Below, piece by piece: positions 34,903-44,679 of a stretch of 64,000 bases of DNA. The DNA comes from Limonium bicolor. Its lineage: Eukaryota > Streptophyta > Magnoliopsida > Caryophyllales > Plumbaginaceae. The position numbers and the translations under genes were made by a program. The notes under the pieces are model-generated. The model was given only the letters and a program-made list of their open reading frames with translations. It had not been told where the DNA came from and ran no database searches. Location: positions 273,357,258 through 273,421,257 of the forward strand of contig CM041779.1 of assembly GCA_023374045.1 (NCBI GenBank), given 5' to 3'. Position 1 is the first letter of the stretch. Every line of letters starts with the position of its first letter.

Positions 34903-37900
34903 CGAGAGTGAATTATAAATGGGTCATATTGACCTAAAAATGGAAAAAAATGACTAAGATAAATTAAGCTAGTCATTTAAGAGATTTAATTAACATAATG
35001 GTCAAATTATGACATTATGTGGAAAAATAATTAAATCAAGGTGAGGCCGAGAATATATGCTATATTTTGAGACATTTATTGTGTAATTTATTTTGCAAGT
35101 TCAAGGTTGTAATAAGGCCATGTCATTAGGCCATTTTAATTTAAGTTTATAAGCTTATTTAGTTTTATTTATGCTCATGATTAAAATTGGGGCCAATTCG
35201 TAATTACTAGGAAATTAGAAAGTCGTGGGCTTAATTTAGAGCAATTTAGGGTTTTTAAATGAATTTAATAAAAATTATAACATTTTATAAAGTTTTGGGT
35301 CAAAATTGTAAAAATAGAAAAGTATAGGTTATTATTAGTGATTACCGAAAAATTGGTTCCCATTTGGTATTAGAAGTCAAAGTTGACTATATAGGAGACT
35401 TTGACCAAGTTTGAAATTTAAGAAATTAAATACTATCTTATATAAGACTTATTAATTGTGAAAGATTTTAAAATGGGGCTATAATGTAATTCCGAGACTT
35501 AGGGGTATAAATGGAATTTAGAATAATCCTTAAGTTATTAGGAATTTTTAGAAGTTTATTTGGTTAAATTTGGAGTTATGAATTATATAAGTATAATATA
35601 TGGTAATTTTATAACATTGTTACAAATGGGTAACAAAGGTTGAAAACCGAGATTTAAAGGAAGTAAGGTTAGGAATAATATTTATAACCTTTGGTATAGT
35701 TTGGTAATTTTTGGAATGTATATAAGGTTTTATAAAGATATATATAATATATAGTTTAATGGAATTAGAAAACTATGTATTATAAATTGGGATTGAATTG
35801 TGATTTTATAGAAGTTTAGTGGTTATAGTAAACCGAAAATATAAGGGGCTGTTTGGTATTTTATAAACAAATATAACTATAGGTTATAATTGTTTTAATG
35901 ACTTAAATGTCATAATATATGTTATATAACTATAATGTAACATTATATTAATTAAGTGGTGGATTTTGTAAATATTTAAGAACATAGGTGCTGTTCGGAA
36001 ATATTAACATTTTTAAATGGAATTTATAATATGGTTTTTAATGTTATAAGAGTTATAACATTTATAATATAAGAGGTATTCATTAAAAAGAATGAATAGA
36101 TTATAAGACTTACCATATAATAAATAGTTCCATAATCACACATATAAATATATGTAATGGTGTAGAAAATGATATGGTTCAATACTATAAATTATCATTA
36201 ATTAAAATGATAATAGAAAAAAAGAAGAATCATAAACATTAGATTGGAAATTCTAATGTTGAGTATACATGGGATAATAAGGATTATTATAAAGTTTGTT
36301 ACAAATGAATTATACCACATTGAATTTAAAAAAAAACAAACCTTAGAAAAATAAATACTAAGGTGAGATGCATAGTGCATGACAAAGATCACACATGCAA
36401 TAATGAAACAAACTGTATGATAAACAATTAAGTTACATGCGATAACAAGTTCATCAATAAGTATATTAATATACAAGACAAACTACGCATGTAATATAAC
36501 ACTTTTCCAATCTCGAGTTAAACCTAAAACCCGACAAACAATGATAGTTAATAACGGGGGTTAACCGGGAGGTGTTAGTGACGGTACGGGGTACCGTAGA
36601 ATTGTGTTGTTATACGGTATGCTAATCAGTAGCATTATGTATTGTTTAGACTGCTAGAGACTACACAAGGAGCATAGGATCTTGCTGATTCATACTCCAC
36701 CGCAATACATCAGGGTGAACGGTATGTTGTTATGTGTCTCTGATTGTCTCTGAGGGCTTCCTCAGTTCAGACTTCTGTGTGATCTGTGATAAGATTGTTT
36801 GTCTGAATGTGATAATTAATATGCATGAATTGTATATTTATAGCTGCTTATTATTACTGTTGTTGAGTTAACAGTATCGGTTCGTATATATGGACCAATA
36901 TATATAAAACGAACTAGCGGCTATAGTGCTATCTTATATGAAATATAAGGATCGTCAGAAAACGTTGTAGCACTAGGATAATAAGATATACATATTATCC
37001 GAGACTTTTATACGGAGCATTGGCCTTTCTATACGCCGCTCTCGTATCTAACACTGGATCCCGAGTTTACAGACTCCGGATTGGACTAATGACCTTAGTC
37101 TGCTGTGTTAGGAAAATTTGGTAATGCGATGCGATGGAAATTAATTAATTAAGGAAGGAAAGTAAAGCCAAGAGGATGTGGCTCTTGGTGCGCGCTGTGA
37201 TCACAAAAACGATACCAGGATGTCCGCGTACGGGTCCGCAAGTATCAAGAAAATTTCCCGTGAGCTAGAATGGCTCGTTGGTCGGAGACTCTACCGTTGG
37301 AGTGGCTACTGCCGTGGGTGACCCGCCATAATATATGGGTAACTAGAGACATGTCGTTTTAACGAGACATTGTCACTAGGTATAACTGAACAAATAATAC
37401 AGTTAGAATTATACAGTGGCGAACGATATTGGTTTCTACACCATGGACGAGAACTAGTACTTGTTTATTATTCTCGTTGTTTCGCTTGGTTGTTCATTGG
37501 TTATACTTGTGGTTATATTATATGTTGATGGTTGTGTTTTGTATGGATATTACTGTTAATTGTTTTACAGTTTTAAATATTAAAACGGTATTGCATGTAA
37601 TGAACCTCATGCTCTCGACCAAATAATTGAGGGGTCTTTGGGGGCATGACGGGGCATGTGATGACATACTCAGCAGGGGCTGATTCCATACCACAAACCA
37701 TCTTTATTGCAGGAGACTGGTGGGTCGACGCAGCGCGACTATGTATATTGTTGTTAGACTTGGTACGGTGTGATACTAGGGTTTTGGACTCGGGTTGTTT
37801 AACCGAGGTGTATTTGGTTTAGATGCTCACGGTCTGTAATAATTGGTTGATGTTGATTTGTTTTAAATTGTTTAAGTACTACTATCTATCTCTTGTGGTC

Positions 37901-38067
37901 ACTGCGGGAATACGTTTCGCAAGTTGATTATCAGGTAATCGTTATCACCCGTATGGGCGAGTGATAACAGTGACACCATTAGGGCGACAGTTTTATTTAC
38001 CGCTGCGAGTATTATTGTGCGCGACATTTATAGGATTATTAGGAGCCGAATTAGTAGGGGTGTTACA
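33430..38067 (+). repeat. E 5' LTR
   Basis: 4,638 bp, TAAATACCCCTAACC to GTAGGGGTGTTACA. It matches 44680-49311. It contains a TA microsatellite (34866-34899; ten bases shorter in the 3' LTR at 46086-46109) and CTCAGCAGGGGCTGA near 37670, followed by CTTTATTGCAG. The rest is AT-rich with no gene. Confidence 0.95.
34866..34899. repeat. TA microsatellite in E 5' LTR
   Basis: About 17 TA dinucleotides. The 3' LTR copy at 46086-46109 has about 12. Confidence 0.95.
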
Positions 38068-38071
38068 AAAG

Positions 38072-38083
38072 TGGTATCAGAGC
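38072..38083 (+). other. E primer binding site (initiator tRNA-Met)
   Basis: TGGTATCAGAGC, 4 nt after the LTR end. Bases 38076-38097 form a near-perfect hairpin, ATCAGAGCGG-AGTA-CCGCTCTGAT, overlapping most of the PBS. B1 has the same arrangement. Confidence 0.93.
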
Positions 38084-38275
38084 GGAGTACCGCTCTGATT
38101 ACAAGAGATAGTAGTTTAAGTACCGTGAGCCTAGGTTATTCACACACCAGTACCAAGGAGATAGTTGTTAGAATTGTCGGGGACAATGTGTTTTATGCCT
38201 TTTAGGGCTATGTGAACTTATGGTTGAGATAAGTACGGTATTTACCGAGTGTTGACTTTAATTTGAATTCTTCAG
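38084..38275 (+). other. E 5' leader
   Basis: 192 nt between PBS and gag. It ends GAATTCTTCAG directly before ATG at 38276, a splice-acceptor-like context shared with B1. GAGCCTAGGTTATT near 38130 could be a donor, but this is not certain. Confidence 0.45.
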
Positions 38276-39814
38276 ATGTCTTCTGGGAGGCGATCAGCAG
38301 GTAGAGGAGGTGGTGGAAGAGGCGGCGGGCCTGGAGCAGGTCCTCCGGGGCCCCAGCCGTGGGCGTGGCTGAGACGGTAGCTGCCGTCTTCGCTCAGCTA
38401 GCCCAGATGGGAGGTATCCACATAGGAGCACACCACCTGCACCACCGGTAGTCCCACCCGTACCCGCACCTAGAGAGCCGAATTGGCTGAAGAGCGTAGC
38501 TGACACGCGAGTACCTACCTATGATGGAGTTGCTGACCCCACTGTCCTGGAGAGATACATTGTTGAGCACGAGAAGGCCTTCGATGCCATACATGTGCCT
38601 GCTGAGCACCGAGTCGATATAGCAGCCTTTCACCTGAAGGACGCTGCCAGCACGTGGTGGAGGTCCGTGAAGGCACATTATCTTGCTATAGAGGGTTTTG
38701 GATGGACTGGTTTTGTGGAATTGTTGAGAGAGAAGTACTATCCTGCTCATTTGAAGCAGAGGAAGAGGGAGGAGTTTGAGGCCCTGAGGCAGGGTAGTAT
38801 GACAGTAGATCAGTACTACTCCTTGTTTATTGGGCTCTTGGACTTCGTCCCAGGAGTTGTTTTTCTGATGCTGTGAAGTAGAGAATTTAGAGGCGGGTTG
38901 AGATATGCTATTAAGGCCGCCATGGGTGCTACCTTGTACCCTACGGTCCAGGTAAAATTAATTGACAGTTTGTACCTTTAACTCAGTTTGATTTATTACA
39001 AGTTCGGGGAACTCATTGATGTATTACAGGAGTGTTATGACGCTGCTTCTCGGACTGAGATGATGGTGAACAGCCGGGAGGACGGCCAGGGGCAGAAGCG
39101 TAAGGCCCCAGAGAAAGGCGGAGACTGAGGCTGGAAGCGGAGGCAGTAAGGGCTGGAAGTAAGAACCACCTTAAGTTATTTAATCCATTTAAATTACTTA
39201 CTTACTGCCTGCTTTTATACCTGCTATTCCTGACACTTTGACGATCACAGGAAGAAAAAGTTCTCCTGGAGGGGAAGAAGAAGGAGCAGGCCAGCCAAAA
39301 GGGTAAGGACAAGGTCCCGTGCTGACCGGGCCTACCTACGATGTGCAGCCTCTTAGATCTGTACCCCCTAAGGGTAAGCGATCTAACCTTGTGAATAAAT
39401 TGAGTACTACACTACCCATTACCATCCTTGTACTAATCTGAGTGTGATATGATAATAGGTTCTGCACCCCAGCGCCACTTTCACTGCAAGCGCTGTGGTA
39501 AAGACCACCCGGGTGTCGACTGCACCGGGCAAGCGGTGGACTGCCACCATTGTGGAAAGAAGGGCCACAGGTCGTTCGAGTGCTTTGCTAATCCAGACAG
39601 CCGAGCGTACCGCCCGCAGAAGGGGACTCAGAGCGCACCTACTGGAGGAGGTGGAGCTCGAGGTGGCCAGAGGGGGCCGGCGCCCCAAGCCCAGAGAGGG
39701 CAGCGGCATCAGCAGCACAGCAGCAGAACCAGAACCAGAGGAACCCGCCGGGCAACCGTATGCTGAATGCAGCGGGAGCTTCAGGCGCTGGCACTAGTAC
39801 CCAGCGCGGTGAAG
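38276..39814 (+). pseudogene. E gag, spliced, with two zinc knuckles
   Basis: Starts MSSGRRSAGRGGG at 38276. Exon 1 (to 38951) carries the gag domain (VDIAAFHLKDAASTWWRSVK, LREKYYPAHLKQRKREEF, MTVDQYYSLFIGLLDFVPG) with a few single-base breaks. Intron-like gaps: 38952-39029 (GTAAAA..TTACAG), before ECYDAASRTEM; 39159-39250 (GTAAGA..TCACAG), absent from B1; 39374-39458 (GTAAGC..AATAG), after PLRSVPPKG. The last exon from 39459 holds the knuckles CKRCGKDHPGVDC and CHHCGKKGHRSFEC, then a Gly/Gln/Arg-rich tail. Donors at 39809 or 39815 with the acceptor at 39944 would join gag to the AlkB frame without a stop. The first and third gaps match B1 in both position and codon phase. Confidence 0.82.
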
Positions 39815-39944
39815 GTTAGCATTTGAAACCTTAACCATTGTATGAAAGCATGACTAAGTGTTAAACGCTTTACCTTAGCATGAATGTGTGTTTAAGTTAC
39901 CGCTTTAGATGAAAAACTTACCTAGGAAACCTTTTACCTCTTAG

Positions 39945-40681
39945 GAGACTTCGATATCCGCTATCCCACACTTACAAGACAGAGATCACCTAGACCCGTG
40001 GAAGAAAGACGGGAGTACCCTAGTGAGTTGTGTCATGTAGTCAGACCGGGCATGATACTTCTCAGAGAGTTCCTAACCCTAGATGAGCAAATCACCATAG
40101 TGAATGAGTGTAGAGCTTTGGGTAAGGGCATAGGAGGTTTTTATACCCCTGTATTTAATAGTGGTTCTAGAATGAAACTGCACATGATGTGCTTAGGGAA
40201 AGATTGGGATCCACAAGCTAGGGTTTATCGAGAGGTGAGGATGGTAGGTGACATCTATACCTAGGATACCTGAGAGTTTCCTTACCTTGGTGAGAAACGC
40301 AATGGATATTGCTCAAGACTGTGAGACTTATCCATTACCCGACATGACACCTGACGTTTGCATCATCAACTACTATGAGCAGGGAGGAAAGCTTGGAATG
40401 CACCAGGACCGTGATGAGACGACCGAGTCCATCACCAGAGGAATACCGGTTGTGTCATTCTCCATCGGCGATGATGCTGAGTTTATCTATGGAGACCAGA
40501 AGAGGATGGATCTAGCAAGCAAGATCATCCTCAAGTCTGGGGATGTGTTGGTATTTGGTGGAGAGTCGAGGCTTGTATATCATGGTATTAAGAGCATTAA
40601 GCTCAATACCGCACCACCAGCCTAGTGAATGATACCCACATCCGACCTGGCCGTTTAAATTTGACTTTCAGACAGTACTGA
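39945..40681 (+). CDS. E AlkB-like Fe(II)/2-oxoglutarate dioxygenase (ALKBH1-like), two 1-nt breaks
   Basis: AlkB family dioxygenases demethylate or repair DNA or RNA. Order of motifs: PGMILLREFLTLDEQITIVN (N-terminal fold), GIGGFYTPVFNSGSRMKLHM, MCLGKDWDP (40090-40215), SFLTLVRNAMDIAQDCE, DVCIINYYEQGGKLGMHQDRDE with Fe ligands His 40401-40403 and Asp 40407-40409, VVSFSIGDDAEFIYGDQKR, GDVLVFGGESRLVYHGI with the distal His at 40581-40583, and PGRLNLTFRQY with the 2-oxoglutarate-binding Arg, ending TGA at 40679-40681. The pattern matches plant ALKBH1/abh1-like proteins better than ALKBH9/10 types (from memory of the families). One-base losses near 40255 and 40624 are the only breaks. Against B1 it is roughly 50-60% identical by eye over ungapped stretches, with every catalytic residue kept. 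It probably acts on element RNA or cDNA in the gag particle; that role is inferred. Confidence 0.9.
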
Positions 40682-40800
40682 TGTAATATAGTAGCTAAGT
40701 GTGTAACCTTGTATAATACAGTTGGAATGAATGAAATAAGAGTTTTACCTTCAAGTATATGTGTTCAGTTTTGTTGATACCGATAATTCATAACTTCAGG
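40682..40800 (+). promoter_or_regulatory. E AlkB-pol spacer ending in a splice-acceptor-like site
   Basis: 119 nt between the AlkB stop and the pro-pol frame, with a pyrimidine-containing end CATAACTTCAG at 40800. B1 has the equivalent site. Neither element offers a simple read-through from AlkB into protease, so a separate spliced pol message is the likely route (inference). Confidence 0.45.
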
Positions 40801-43800
40801 CTATAGAAATGGAAAGGAGGGTACCATCTGCATCCTAGACATGGCGCAAGCCAAGGAGTCTGGTAATGTCATCACAGGTATGACAATTACAAACAACAGT
40901 AAATTAGTGATTTATTGGGACTCGATGCTAATACGAGAGGTGATCTCAGGTACCTTTCCTATTGATGGTGTTAGTGCTTCCGTATTGTTCGACTCAGGGG
41001 CTTCGCATTCTTTTATTTCCTCGGCATTTGCTAAGAAGCTGGGGGCCACCCCCGAACAGCTTTCAGACTTTTCAGTCACCCTTCCTTCGAAGGAGAAAGT
41101 AGGTTGCACCAGACAGTATACAGGGTTAGAGATCAGCATTATGACTGAGACCTTCCCCATTGATCTGATTGAGTTCAAGAACTTGGGTTTTGACATCATA
41201 GTGGGCATGGATTGGCTACAGAAGCATAGGGGCCGCCTTCATTGTGCAGAGCATCGACTACTACTGAAGGGGCCGAGCGGCAGACAGTGTCATACCGCAG
41301 TGTGAGGAGAGAGCCGACTGTCAAGATCGTGTCAGCATTGTCCCTGATGAAGGATGTTAGGAAGGGCCGACAAGCCTTCCTCTGTTATGTACAGGACACG
41401 AGACAGAGCGACGTGACGGACGTAGACATTCCAGTCGTGGTAGATTTTCCCGACTTATTTCCTGATGAGCTGCCAGGCATGCCGCCTGTGCGCGAGGTTG
41501 AGTTCGCCGTCGACTTGTTGCCAGGTACGGGCCCATTGCTAAGGCACCCTACCGTATGGCACCGGCTGAGATGAGGGAGCTGAAGCTACAGCTGGAGGAC
41601 CTCCTCGACAAGGGATTCATTCGACCTAGTGTTTCTCCTTGGGGTGCTCCAGTGCTGTTCGTCAAGAAAAAGGACGGCAGTATGCGACTCTGCATCGACT
41701 ACCGCGAGCTTAATGCGGTTACAGTCAAGAACAAGTACCCATTACCACGGATAGATGATTTATTTGATCAGCTGAGAGGGGCCAGTGTGTTCTCGAAGAT
41801 AGATCTCAGATCTGGCTACCATCAGATTAGGATTGCAGAGGGTGATATTGAGAAGACAGCTTTCAGGACACGGTATGGACACTACGAGTTCACCGTTATG
41901 CCATTCGGATTGACGAATGCGCCAGCCATATTCATGGATTGATGAACCGTCTTTTTAGAGAGCATCTTGATAGTTCAGTTGTAGTCTTCATCGACGATAT
42001 TCTGATCTATTCAAAGACCAAGGAAGATCATGAGTTACATTTGAGACAGGTGTTGAATATTATGAGAGAGAACCAGCTGTATGCCAAACTCTCTAAGTGT
42101 GAGTTCTGGTTGGACAGCGTGTCATTTCTAGGACACATTATATCAGCTAGCGGCATATCTGTAGATCCTGCTAAGATTGAGGCAGTGAAGAGTTGGCCAA
42201 GGCCGAAGACAGTCACAGACGTCCGTAGCTTTCTGGGTTTGGCAGGGTATTATCGAAGGTTCGTAAAGGACTTATCCAAGGAGGCTAAACCGATGACTAA
42301 TCTAATGAAGAAGGAATCCCAGTTCTTATGCTCTGCAGAGTGTGAGCAGTCCTTTCAGACGCTGAAGGATCTCCTGACATCGGCGCCCGTTCTTACTATC
42401 CCTGAGGGCACCGATGGGTTCGAGGTATATTGTGATGCCTCTGGAACCGGTCTAGGCTGTGTGCTTATGCAGCACGGGAAGGTAGTTGCTTACGCATCCC
42501 GACAGCTGAAGAAGCATGAGGTGAATTACCCCACACACGACCTTGAGTTAGGCGCAGTAGTCTTCGCTTTGAAGATCTGGCGACATTATTTGTATGGTGT
42601 GACAGTCACTATCTACTCTGATCACAAGAGTCTACAGCATCTCTTCTCTCAGAAGGAGCTGAACATGCGACAGAGAAGATGGGTCGAGTTCTTGAAGGAC
42701 TACGACATAGACCTGAGGTACAAAGAGGGCAAAGCAAATGTAGTTGCCGACGCCCTGAGCCGCAGAGCTCATTCATTATTTACACTAGTAGCGAGCAGCA
42801 GTATGATTGATGAGATACGAGCTGCTCAGGAGAGTGATCAGTATTTGGAGAGCATCAAACAGAAAATGTCAGAGGGTTGTTTTGAGAGACAGAAGTATGA
42901 TTTCGAACTGTGTAATGATGGCATGTTACGACTGAATGGCCGATTATGTATTCCGGAGTCGTCTCCTGATCTGAAGGAGAAGATACTCCAGGAGGCTCAT
43001 TGCTCGTCCTTATCCGTCCACCCTGGTTCTTCGAAGATGTATAAGGATTTGAAGGTTCATTTCTGGTGGAGCGGGATGAAGAAGGATGTAGCTGAGTACG
43101 TGGCTAGATGCTTGACCTGTCAGAAGGTTAAGTTTGAGCATAGGAGACCCGGAGGTTTAGTGCAGTCTATGCCTATTCCTTGTTGGAAGTTCGAGGACAT
43201 CTCGATGGATTTCGTTGTCGGTCTCCCACCGACTAAGGGAGGACTGAACACGATTTGGGTCATTGTGGACCGTCTGACGAAGGTGGCAAAGTTTGTTGCT
43301 ATGAAGGATACCTGGAACGTCCCGAAGTTAGCGGACTTGTTCCAGAAGGAGGTGATCCGGCACCATGGTGTGCCAAAGACTATTGTTTCTGATAGGGACC
43401 CTCGATTTTTGTCCAGATTCTGGGGACAGGTTCAGGAAGCCTTGGGTACAAAGTTGAAGCTTAGTACGGCGTTCCATCCACAGACCGACGGTCAGAGTGA
43501 GAGGACCATCCAGACACTGGAGGACATGCTGAGAGCATGTGCCTTAGATTTCAGGGGAGTTGGTTAGAGCGTCTACACTTGATAGAGTTCGCCTACAACA
43601 ACAGCTACCACTCCTCGATACAGATGCCACCATTTCAGGCACTTTATGGTAGACCGTGTAGGACTCCTTTATGCTGGGATGAGGCCAGCGAGACTACGCT
43701 TCTAGGACCTGAGTACCTAGAGCAGATTAAGGAGGATGTCCTACAGATTCGAAGAACATGAGGGCAGCTCAGGACCGGCAGAAAGCATGCACACCAAGAG

Positions 43801-44237
43801 GAGGGACATTGAGTTCACTACCGACGATATGGTATTCCTTAGAGTGTCACCCATGAAGGGATATTCCGGTTTGGGCAGAAGGGCAAGTTGAGCCCAAAGT
43901 ATGTTGGACCTTATGCGATTAGGGAGCGAGTGGGCCCGTTAGCCTACAGACTGGATTTACCAGCAGAGCTCGGGAGGGTGCACAACGTCTTTCACGTTTC
44001 ACAGTTGAAGAGTATGTGCCCCATCCATCGCACGTTTTGCAGCCAGAGACTTTAGAGTTGGACCCCGCTCTACGATATGAGGAAGTACCACTCCGCATTC
44101 TCGATACGAAGACGAGGCAGACTAGGAACAAGACCGTTAGCATGGTCAAGGTTCTCTGGTCGAACCATGAGGTGGAGGAGGCTACATGGGAGTTAGAGGA
44201 CTCCATGAGAGCGAAGTACCCAGCACTCTTCGAGTAG
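40801..44237 (+). pseudogene. E pol: protease, reverse transcriptase, RNase H, integrase, chromodomain
   Basis: Retropepsin with VLFDSGASHSFIS (about 40984-41022); reverse transcriptase from [15 protein letters not shown] (41560) with [21 protein letters not shown] and [11 protein letters not shown] (41981-42015); RNase H with [26 protein letters not shown] and [13 protein letters not shown] (42419-42600); integrase zinc finger with H..H and CLTCQKVK (42996-43136); integrase core with [22 protein letters not shown] and [12 protein letters not shown] (43205-43520); C-terminal domain; chromodomain with VLWSNHEVEEATWELEDSM (44145-44210), stop TAG at 44235-44237. The catalytic residues of all enzymes appear intact. 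The frame is broken by single-base losses near 41285, 41540, 41940, 43556, 43757, 43858 and 44010, most in homopolymer runs. Only these small breaks separate it from a complete polyprotein. Confidence 0.92.
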
Positions 44238-44665
44238 TAGCTGTGATACTTGTACGGGTTCGTGGTCAAACCCTTTTTAAGGGGGGTAGACACCACTTGG
44301 CTTGCGCACATGTTGTGCATTAGGTCTTGTTTTTGTGTGTGTTTTGTTGGTATGCTGCGTCATACATGTTGTTTGGATGATTGTATGTATGATACATTTT
44401 ATGTATGTGTGCCTTAGTGCACCTGGTTGAATATATATAGTACCGCTGAGTACTTTTGGTTGATGAGTTGGATGTGCACCTTGTTTAGTGCTGTGATGTG
44501 AATGAGTTTATACCATGAGTTTGGTTATTTATATATGCTGTATGTATAGACTAGGTCTGAACCTAGTGGGAGTTACTCCCTAGCAATGGACTGTTTGGTT
44601 ACTTAGTGGAACTTGATTCCTTAGGTGAACTGTAGAGGGTTAAGGACTTCGGGACGAAGCCTTTT
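44238..44665 (+). other. E 3' untranslated region with a second polypurine tract
   Basis: No gene. TTTAAGGGGGGTAGACAC at 44277-44294 repeats the tract that abuts the LTR at 44666-44679, about 390 bp away. GT-rich sequence lies between. Confidence 0.7.
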
Positions 44666-44679
44666 TAAGGGGGGTAGAC
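44666..44679 (+). other. E polypurine tract next to 3' LTR
   Basis: TAAGGGGGGTAGAC directly before the LTR start TGAAATACCCC. Confidence 0.88.

Noticed and set aside
36198..36476. Hydrophobic open frame of 92 residues in the E 5' LTR (membrane-protein-like)
   Set aside because: AT-rich LTR sequence; not conserved as an open frame in the 3' LTR because of indels.
39945..40681. AlkB as a host gene or retrocopy inserted by chance into E
   Set aside because: B1 has the homologue at the same position with the same flanking splice-like sites, and the element's LTRs, PBS and duplications enclose it.
44238..44679. Possible envelope-like gene after pol in E
   Set aside because: Only about 440 bp remain before the LTR, with no open frame; the extra domain of this lineage is AlkB, upstream of pol.
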